A stretch of DNA of 64,000 nt, taken from the NCBI GenBank assembly GCA_030734395.1, contig JAUZTG010000042.1:1922001-1986000 (forward strand), written 5' to 3'. Source of the DNA: Sarocladium kiliense (taxonomy: Eukaryota > Ascomycota > Sordariomycetes > Hypocreales > Sarocladiaceae). Each line of letters starts with the position of its first letter. Positions within the stretch are counted from its first letter, which is position 1. The notes beneath the pieces were generated by a model, which was given only the letters and a program-made list of their open reading frames with translations, was not told where the DNA came from and searched no databases. The position numbers were made by a program, and so were the translations under genes. Shown piece after piece: positions 53,866-61,150 of this stretch.

Positions 53866-56526
53866 ATGGCTGGAGTCAAGAGGTCACTCACTGCCATGCT
53901 TGGGCAGGATGAGACGCGTGGGATGCAAGTCGCAGGGCACCAGGGCCATCATTATGGCGCGGCCCCGTCCTCCGTGTTCGCTTCCAGATCGCCTCCGAGC
54001 TGGACTCCTACAGAGAGAACACCCGTGAGGACACCGCTTCGGACGCCGGGGAGGAGTCCTGAACCAGGAACAAGGACTCCGTCACCACGGCTCACACCGT
54101 TCACTGGCAAAGTGGCGGATTTCGGTAGTGATGCTTCGATCGTTCTTGCGGGAATCCGCGGCTCGGGAAAGTCAACCCTGGCTATCATGGCCGCTACAGC
54201 CATGAAGAGGAGAGTGATTGATATGGAGACAGCGTTTCAACAAACCATGGGCTCCTCCAGTGCCGCATACAAGAGAGCACATGGCGGGGCGCAATGCAAT
54301 GAGCAACAGGCGAAGCTCCTCACAGAAACCCTGGAAAAGAATAGCAGGGGATGCATAATTGTCTGCTCATGGATGGAGATTACCGCACAAAGACTATTAC
54401 GCTCTTTTGCAGCCACCAATCCCGTTGTACATATCGTCAGGGACCTGGAACCCATTCAGCAGCATCTGAGAATCAACGATAGAGAGAAGATGCAGAACTT
54501 ACTGGCCGTCAGCAATGCGATTTTCAGATCGTGCACGAACTTCGAATTCTTCAACATATCAGAAACAGATTCATCCTCTGAGTCACATCCCTCAAAACCA
54601 GATCGCCTACCTTCCCCGTATTTGACGCTCAAGGGCGCAGAAAGACACTTCCTCAAGTTCCTATCGCAGATCTTCCCACCCAACGCGATTCCCTTCATCG
54701 AGGCAGCATTCATACTTTCGACAATTCCAACGGAGCAGCGCCTTTTCACATACGCCCTGTCTCTCTCCATGGCTGATGTGCTTGACAAGAGGCTTGACCT
54801 TGAGGAATTCACCACTGGCGCAGACGCTGTGCAAATTGTGGTTCCTCCTCTTCCAGAACGGGGCAGCCCTGACATGCATGCCAACCTGGGGTTCGAACTT
54901 GCGAGCGACATTACCAGAGCCATCGCATCCGTACGAAGAAGCACCGTCATACCGATCGTCGCACACATAGCCTTGCCAGCGAGATTGGATGAAGAGATCA
55001 AAGCACTATACATTGGTCTGATCTCACACACTTTCCGATCGGCACCTGAGATGGTCACCCTGGACCTGCGTCTGGATGATCATGAACTATTGCCGCTGCT
55101 CGATGCCCGGGGACGCTCAAAGGTGATCTGCGACTATAGCTTTACCAACATCAATGGTGCCCCAAGTTGGTCTTCGCCAGTCTGGGAAACTACGTTCAAG
55201 CGGGCTGTTCGCCTTGGATCTGATCTGGTTCGATTCTTGAGGCCAGCATCTTGTCTCGAAGACAATTTTGATGTGGCCAACTTGCGAGCCAGGTTGGAGT
55301 CTTTGGGCGGTCACCAGGTTCCACTGATTGCATACAACACGGGGGCACTGGGTCGTAACTCAGCTTGCTTTAATCCAATTTTGACTCTGGTCGAGCGGGA
55401 TCAGGCCGACGTTCCCGCCCGAAATTCAGGCATGCTCTCGGCTAGAGCTGCGTCATTGGCCCTCAGTGCCTCGTTCATATACGACCCGATGAAGCTTTAC
55501 GTTTTTGGTGCCAACGTCAGCTACAGCATGTCTCCTGCGATGCACAACGCAGCACTCACGGCTTGTGGGATGCCTCATCGATATCAGCCTTACTCAACCG
55601 ATACCATGTCAGGCCTTCGCCACCTCATCGAGGATCCCAACTTCGGTGGTGCCTCAGTCGGCCTGCCCTTCAAGGTTGAGATCATTTCATTGACGCATTC
55701 TCTAAGCAAGCATGCGCGAGCAATAGGAGCTGTCAATACTCTCATTCCAGTACGCCAGCTTGATCATAATGGCTCTGTGCCTCAGGGTGCGCAGCTCGTC
55801 AAGACCATCAACAGAGCTGGGCCGGTAAAGGCTCTCTTCGGCGAAAATACTGATTGGATCGGCATTCGTGCCTGTATTCGCCGAGGCTTATCACCAGCAA
55901 ATGCTGTCAGACAGGGCACTTGCGGCTTTGTCATTGGTGCAGGTGGCATGGCTCGAGCGGCGCTGTACGCGATGCTGCAGGTCGGAGTCCAGAATATTGC
56001 CATCTACAACCGTACTGTCTCTCGAGCAGAGCAATTTGCAAACCACTTTCAGCAGCTCTTGCAGAAGGATGACTTCCAGTTCCTCGGCGCTGGTCGGCAG
56101 ACCAAGATCAAGATCGTGCAGTCCTTGAATGAGCCCTGGCCCTCGGACTTCAATCTTCCAACTATCATTATATCATGCATTCCTACGCACCGTATCGGCG
56201 ATGCAGCAGCGCCTGACTTTCGGTTGCCAGAGAAGTGGCTTGGTAGTCGGTCAGGAGGCGTGATTTTCGAGCTGGGTTACAAGACTCTCGATACCCCCTT
56301 GCTCGCTCAGGCCAAGAGTAGGGCTGCACAAGGCTGGGTTGCAATGGACGGTCTGGATCTGCTTCCGGATCAAGGCTTTGCGCAGTTCGAGCTCTTCACG
56401 GGACGTCGGGCGCCGCGTAGGATCATGCGTCGCGACTTGCTTAAGGCTTATGCCGATGCACACGGAAAACAGGAGAGGGAAGAGATGGGACCGCGGTTTG
56501 GCTCGATTAATGAACCGGAAGCATAG
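53866..56526 (+). CDS. qa-1S: Quinate pathway repressor (AROM-derived, QA-1S/QUTR type)
   Basis: Represses the quinate genes by restraining the activator in the absence of inducer. Intronless, 886 residues (QA-1S and QUTR are about 900). It corresponds to the last three domains of the pentafunctional AROM protein. These are a shikimate-kinase-like domain with Walker A GIRGSGKST near residues 98-106, a type I dehydroquinase-like domain (about 250-530), and a shikimate-dehydrogenase-like domain (about 540-886: FGANVSYSMSPAMHNAAL, GLPFKVEI, GENTDWIGI, VIGAGGMARAALYAML). In the dehydroquinase-like part the catalytic His motif reads CDYSFTNING and the Schiff-base Lys position reads SDLVRFLRPA, so both catalytic residues appear lost, as expected for a sensor. 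A Pro/Arg-rich N-terminus precedes. Confidence 0.95.
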   Translation: MAGVKRSLTAMLGQDETRGMQVAGHQGHHYGAAPSSVFASRSPPSWTPTERTPVRTPLRTPGRSPEPGTRTPSPRLTPFTGKVADFGSDASIVLAGIRGSGKSTLAIMAATAMKRRVIDMETAFQQTMGSSSAAYKRAHGGAQCNEQQAKLLTETLEKNSRGCIIVCSWMEITAQRLLRSFAATNPVVHIVRDLEPIQQHLRINDREKMQNLLAVSNAIFRSCTNFEFFNISETDSSSESHPSKPDRLPSPYLTLKGAERHFLKFLSQIFPPNAIPFIEAAFILSTIPTEQRLFTYALSLSMADVLDKRLDLEEFTTGADAVQIVVPPLPERGSPDMHANLGFELASDITRAIASVRRSTVIPIVAHIALPARLDEEIKALYIGLISHTFRSAPEMVTLDLRLDDHELLPLLDARGRSKVICDYSFTNINGAPSWSSPVWETTFKRAVRLGSDLVRFLRPASCLEDNFDVANLRARLESLGGHQVPLIAYNTGALGRNSACFNPILTLVERDQADVPARNSGMLSARAASLALSASFIYDPMKLYVFGANVSYSMSPAMHNAALTACGMPHRYQPYSTDTMSGLRHLIEDPNFGGASVGLPFKVEIISLTHSLSKHARAIGAVNTLIPVRQLDHNGSVPQGAQLVKTINRAGPVKALFGENTDWIGIRACIRRGLSPANAVRQGTCGFVIGAGGMARAALYAMLQVGVQNIAIYNRTVSRAEQFANHFQQLLQKDDFQFLGAGRQTKIKIVQSLNEPWPSDFNLPTIIISCIPTHRIGDAAAPDFRLPEKWLGSRSGGVIFELGYKTLDTPLLAQAKSRAAQGWVAMDGLDLLPDQGFAQFELFTGRRAPRRIMRRDLLKAYADAHGKQEREEMGPRFGSINEPEA

Positions 56527-57802
56527 GACTATTGGCAAAACTTATCATGGCACTGGGGATACTGGAGTTATTTAAATGTAACGTGATTCATGACTATCTC
56601 CTGGTTACTCTTCTCTTGTGGTCACTGATGTCGCTAGACGAGAATGTGAAAAGGCTTCATGTGTGCTTGGTACAAAATCACTATTCTCTAGATCTGATAT
56701 GCATCGTCCTCATGCTCCTAGAGATTAACGATAGTCATGGGCCACTTTTCACATCCAAACGACGTATGCGGCCTGCAGATCCCCCCATTTTGACGATGAG
56801 AGACTAGGATGAGATACTATACCACCTGACCAAGCCCACGGCGACTTTTGGCCCCGGAATGCTAGAGAAAAGGTTGAGAAGAGACGTCGCGCATAGACCA
56901 GAAACTTGTGCAAAGCGTAGAACACCGAACTCCATAGGACGATGTCAACTTTGTTGTCAAGGAGGATCGAAAGCAGCCCCTTGGTGAAAGCTTCTCAAAC
57001 CAGCAGTTAGCTTTGTAGGCGTCAAGTATCAAAGGTGGCCGGTGCAAAAGCAACAATATGGGAGCAGGAGGCATGGAATAGTGATATAAGCTGATAGCTA
57101 AGTGATCGGGAGGGTGTTGGTGCAAGCTTGCTTTCTTTGGTACGAAGTAGGGACTAAATGCTAATGTAGGAAGCCACTACGCTTTGGGTATGTATCCTCG
57201 AGAGATTCCGCAAAACTGATCGACGAGATAGCTAGTCCTAACTTTAAAAACATCAGAGAGACCTAAATCCCGTCTTGGAGCAGGCGCGATGGTATTGATC
57301 AGGGGACACCATACAATCACTCGTCTAGAGACACACAGATGCACGTCACTGACCCTTGAAGGAAGCCATGTCAGACAAGGCCAAGACCTTTTGAGCCGTA
57401 GTAACAGGAATGAGGGACGAGAGCTCCTTTCGACGGCCAAATTGGCAGTTTCTCGTTACACGGATGCTACTCAGCGGTGCAGCTACGTCCTCTTCGCGAC
57501 CATGTATCGAGAGGGACTCGAAGAGGAGGATCATCTCCTCCAAGAAACCTTATGAACTTCATGATATGCCCGCCAGGGAACCATTGGAACCCTCTCTATT
57601 CGTGACCGCTCTTTTGTCTGAAACTGTGGCAGTGATAGATGGCGATGACATCCCGTCTATCTATAAATCAGTGTGACGAACCTGAAAGATCGTCCGCTAG
57701 ACGCACTGGGCATTCAGATCAACTGAAGCAATAGCAGTGAAACAGCAACAAAACTCCAAGGCCGGTGTGGTTCATGATAACCCTGGGGACGTGCCGTCCT
57801 CT
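56527..57802. other. Convergent intergenic region right of the quinate cluster
   Basis: About 1.3 kb with no supported gene; it marks the right edge of the cluster. Short frames (57177-57440, 57289-57555, 57410-57676) overlap in different frames and lack any motif. Confidence 0.5.
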
Positions 57803-59024
57803 TTAGCTAACCTTCACCACGATTTTGCCAAACACTTCAGCGCCATCGTCCAATAACTTCATGGCTTCTTTGAGCTCCCCAAACGCGAACTCCTTGGCCA
57901 CGACTGGCTTGATCCCACTCTTCTCATAGAAGCCCAACATTTCTTCCATTCTGTCACGTGGACCGCCTCCAAAAATTCCCCGTAAAGTTACGTTCCTCTT
58001 CTGCGCCAAGGTATTCACGTTCATGTTATTCGTGTCGCCAGCTTTGTCCTCTTGTTCGCCTTTGCCGGATGTGAATCCGATACATGCGATCGTACCGCCA
58101 AATGCAACGCAATCGAAAGCTTTTCGGAGGGTGCGCATCCCACCTGTTTCGAAGATGAGGTCCGCGCCAGCGCGGTCCGTCATGTCGAGAACGGGTGTTG
58201 ACCACTCCCAATGTGTACGATTGTTGATCGTGTGGTCTGCCTGCAGATCTTTCTGCGCGCGTTGCAAGTTGTCATCTGAGGATGCAGTCACAATGGTATT
58301 CAAGCCGGAGGCTTTGGCGATTTGCAAACCGGCGAGAGCAACACCATCGGTGCCTTGAACCAATACAGTTTGCCATCGCTTCTTTCCCGAGGATGCATCT
58401 CCTATGGGATGAGTTCCGTTGATGCTCAGCCATGCAGCCAGTGATGCCATCGGTAGACAGCTTGCCTCGGCGTCGGAGAGATAGTCCGGAGTCTTGACCA
58501 GAGCTTCAGCGGGGAAGCAGCGATACTCAGTCAGAACGCCATCAAGGGGCATTCCAAGACCACTGTCCAGATCGCTCTCCTTCATAGGGCTGGTGAGGTA
58601 GGTCTGATAGGGCAGGGCGATGACACGGGTGCCATTCTTGAGAGACTTGGACTTGCTCTCGACCACAACTCCGCACATGTCTGAGCACGGTACGAGAGGC
58701 GGCGCTGGGCTGCGCTTGATCTGATCGCGACCAAAATTGCCTTTGCATACTATGGGGACGGGCGTTCGAAGTCAGAGCCCAATCGTGGTGACTGGCGGTT
58801 GAAGCCGTGGATGATATCTATGACATACCTTCGAGGTCACGGTAATTGAGACTGACACTGCGAATCTTGACAAGAACCTCGCCATCTTTGGGCGTCGGAG
58901 TATCGACCTCCCCTTGCTTCAACTTATTGATACCATCTTGCTCTGTAGTCCACTGCTTGGACTTGTCGGATGGCTTCTCAAATGCGGCTGATGCGGTGCC
59001 CCAGCCCAATAGTGAGCCGATCAT
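57803..59024 (-). CDS. MDR-family oxidoreductase without zinc site (quinone-reductase-like)
   Basis: NADPH-dependent medium-chain reductase/dehydrogenase, 380 residues from exons 58829-59024 and 57803-58749 (79-bp intron). GroES-like N-terminal part: EVLVKIRSVSLNYRDLE-VCKGNFG, typical of the zinc-free branch (NYRD instead of CGTD). PLVPCSDMCGVVVE replaces the GHE motif, and no structural Cys4 loop is present. The nucleotide fold is TVLVQGTDGVALAGLQIAKASG (altered glycine motif GTDGVA). It continues HTINNRTHWEWST, ADLIFETGGMRTLRKAF and CIGFTSGKGE. The end VFGKIVVKVS is typical. An N-terminal extension of about 40 residues starts at MIGSLLGWGTA. Cytosolic; substrate unknown. No evidence ties it to the quinate genes. 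Confidence 0.88.
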
Positions 59025-59603
59025 TGCGTGTGTGCTGGTGGCTAGATAGTCCCGTGGTGAACTCTCGGAATAAAGGCAATAGATATGTCGCGTTACACTT
59101 CTCAAAAAAGGCAGGGGAAAATGAAAAGGGAAAATCCGATGATAGAAATGATGGTCTTGTTGATGAATGATAGGCATGGACTGACTACCTTATGCTTCAG
59201 CTATTGGGATGTAATATGCAGGTTACGGTTGCCCCTCCACGTGGGTATCTGCGTCACTACAAGTCTAGCGCTTCCGTGCCTGATAGCGACCGCATACGGA
59301 TCTTGGGCTCCGTGTTTGAGAATGCATGATTCAGGTCGTAGTCACGCATTTGGGCTCTGTTTGCCATCCTGCTTGTTGTTCCACATTTGGTACAGAGTAG
59401 GCTATGGGTATATACTCAAGATTTATGATGATGCGCTTCTGATCAAAGAAAGGATCCCAACCCGTCCAATCGCGAGGAGGACTGCAACGCTGATCTGACT
59501 TTGGCTGATGTGAAGTACTTCCGAGTGGGATGATTTACCTTCATTGTAAGTTGACACCAGCGTCAATGGGAAAATTTCACTTATGCCACCGGCTTTGCCT
59601 TTT
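59025..59603. other. Intergenic region between MDR gene and small membrane-protein gene
   Basis: 579 bp. It is the promoter of the MDR gene and the 3-prime flank of the next minus-strand gene. No gene is supported. Confidence 0.5.
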
Positions 59604-60139
59604 CTACAGCCTGACATACATATCCATACATTCTACTCTCCATTCTCTTTTGCCCAAGAGCTGCCTCAACCACTCCAATCCCAGACCAGTCCATTCGGGT
59701 CGACTCAGGGTAGTGAGATCGCCGAGCGCCGCCCGTGCCAAACCCTTCGCTGTAGATCCAGCCATTGCTACCATTGTGGCGTTGAAGTCGCCAAGAATCG
59801 TCTCGGCAGCTCCTTCATAATGTATTGCCCCGACCGTGGTGTTGAGTGCGCCATCGGTATGTGAGACAGGAGATCGCGGCTCGAACCAGTTGCTACCGAA
59901 GTCGAAGAAGCATCGATCGGACCAGTTGCAAGATGTGAGGAAGAGAATGAGAAGCAGGATCGAGCAATAGACGCAGGGTCGGTTGAGAAAGTATGTGCAG
60001 ACGAAGAAGAGGAAGATGAAGGCCGGCGAGGCGTTCGTAGGTATGAAGAGGAGAGGTAGCCAGCTGAGGAATGCCGTTAGAACGATAAAAGAAGGCATGC
60101 CAGAGGGGAATGATTTACTCACCTGCGAAGGCAAAACAT
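59604..60139 (-). CDS. Small multi-pass membrane protein, uncharacterised
   Basis: Best model: a 17-nt first exon (60123-60139, MFCLR-S) spliced over a 59-bp intron (GTGAGT donor, TTCTAACGG branch, CCTCAG acceptor) to 59604-60063, 158 residues. It reads SWLPLLFIPTNASPAFIFLFFVCTYF, LNRPCVYCSILLLILFLTSCNWSDRCFFDF, then a soluble tail with GALNTTVGAIHYEGAAETILGDFNATMVAM and WTGLGLEWLRQLLGKREW. Two hydrophobic helices flank a short basic loop, and Cys residues cluster after helix 2. An unspliced frame (from 60134, 176 codons) is also open, so the start is uncertain. I know no function. The strong splice signals and clean hydrophobic periodicity argue for a real gene. Confidence 0.65.
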
Positions 60140-61150
60140 CGCGACGGTGACCTTGGACGTCGCCAGGAAACAGAAGGTCGATCCTTGGTTGCGCCGATGA
60201 GGAAATGTAGAGATACTTTAATCGCTAGATCGAGTGTTCACGTCGCCGCTGTGCCAGTTCGGGTGATCAGATCATCATATTCGATATTCGAAGAGATATA
60301 GTTCGCTGTCGAGTTCTGCGACGAGTCCCGACTCTTGCGCCGAGTCCGAGGTGTCGAATGAGGGCCGTGACCGTGGTCGAGAGTGGGAGTGGGATGACGC
60401 CCTCTGGACCACGGGAAACCCTGGCCAGGAAGCCGCCTCTGTAGAGCTGGTCAGCGGCAGAACTTCCAGTCACCGCTTTCCGAAAAGGTGCCACAGGTTC
60501 CCAGAAATCCGCGAGCGACGCTGCAGGGGAAGCCAGCTGGCAGACATTGGTATGGACCCAGATCCTGCCGACCAGGGCCTTTGATTCGCTCAAAACGAGC
60601 AGCTTCTGGCGCAGTACAGCTGGCATGCCCCACTGAAAAGTGCCTGAGAGCTGCATCTCGTCAGGGCGTCATCGTTGGGCTCCTACGCGCCCACTCCACT
60701 AAGGTGCAAACGCCGCCCGCCGCCGCCGTTGCTCTTAGGCTACCTACCTTACCTTACCTTACCACAAGGTGAGGTAGGTGCTCTTTCTGACTGGCACTAC
60801 CAATTCACCAGCCGCCTCCAAATTTTGTTCCACATCACCACCTCCCGTCGTCTCTCGCCTCGTTTTCTCGCTACTCCGACCTCGTTTTCGCCTCCCTTCC
60901 GCGAGTCTGAGCCGGTTCGAGACACGGGTGTCATTACGCTTGTCAACTAAGTGAACAGAGTTGCGTGCCGGAGAGAGGGCAACAGCCTCTGTTTGGATTG
61001 CAGCATCTTCCTCTGCATCGCTTCTACTGCTTTCTTGATCTTTGGACCAACATCGAGCCATTCGCACCCACATTTCTGCCTCGTGAGAGGATCATCATTG
61101 CAGCGGCGGCGGTGGCAGAGCTGAAAAAGCCTCGCCTCTTTCCCTCGCTC
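60140..61150. promoter_or_regulatory. Promoter and leader region of the WD40 gene
   Basis: About 1 kb between the small membrane-protein gene and the WD40 gene. It includes a CCTAC/CCTTAC repeat block with an imperfect inverted copy (60741-60782) and a CT-rich leader (CCACCTCCCGTCGTCTCTCGC-like). No coding gene is supported on either strand. Confidence 0.5.
60741..60782. repeat. Pyrimidine repeat with imperfect inverted copy
   Basis: The block CCTACCTTACCTT with further CTTAC repeats is followed 11 bases later by AAGGTGAGGTAGG, which is complementary except for one base. It could form a hairpin or be a double-sided promoter element. Confidence 0.6.

Noticed and set aside
39641..56526. Protocatechuate-cleaving dioxygenase within the quinate cluster
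   Set aside because: Looked for as the next pathway step. No intradiol dioxygenase motif was found in the window, so the ring-cleavage genes must lie elsewhere.
57177..57676. Overlapping short frames right of the quinate cluster
   Set aside because: No motif and mutually overlapping phases.
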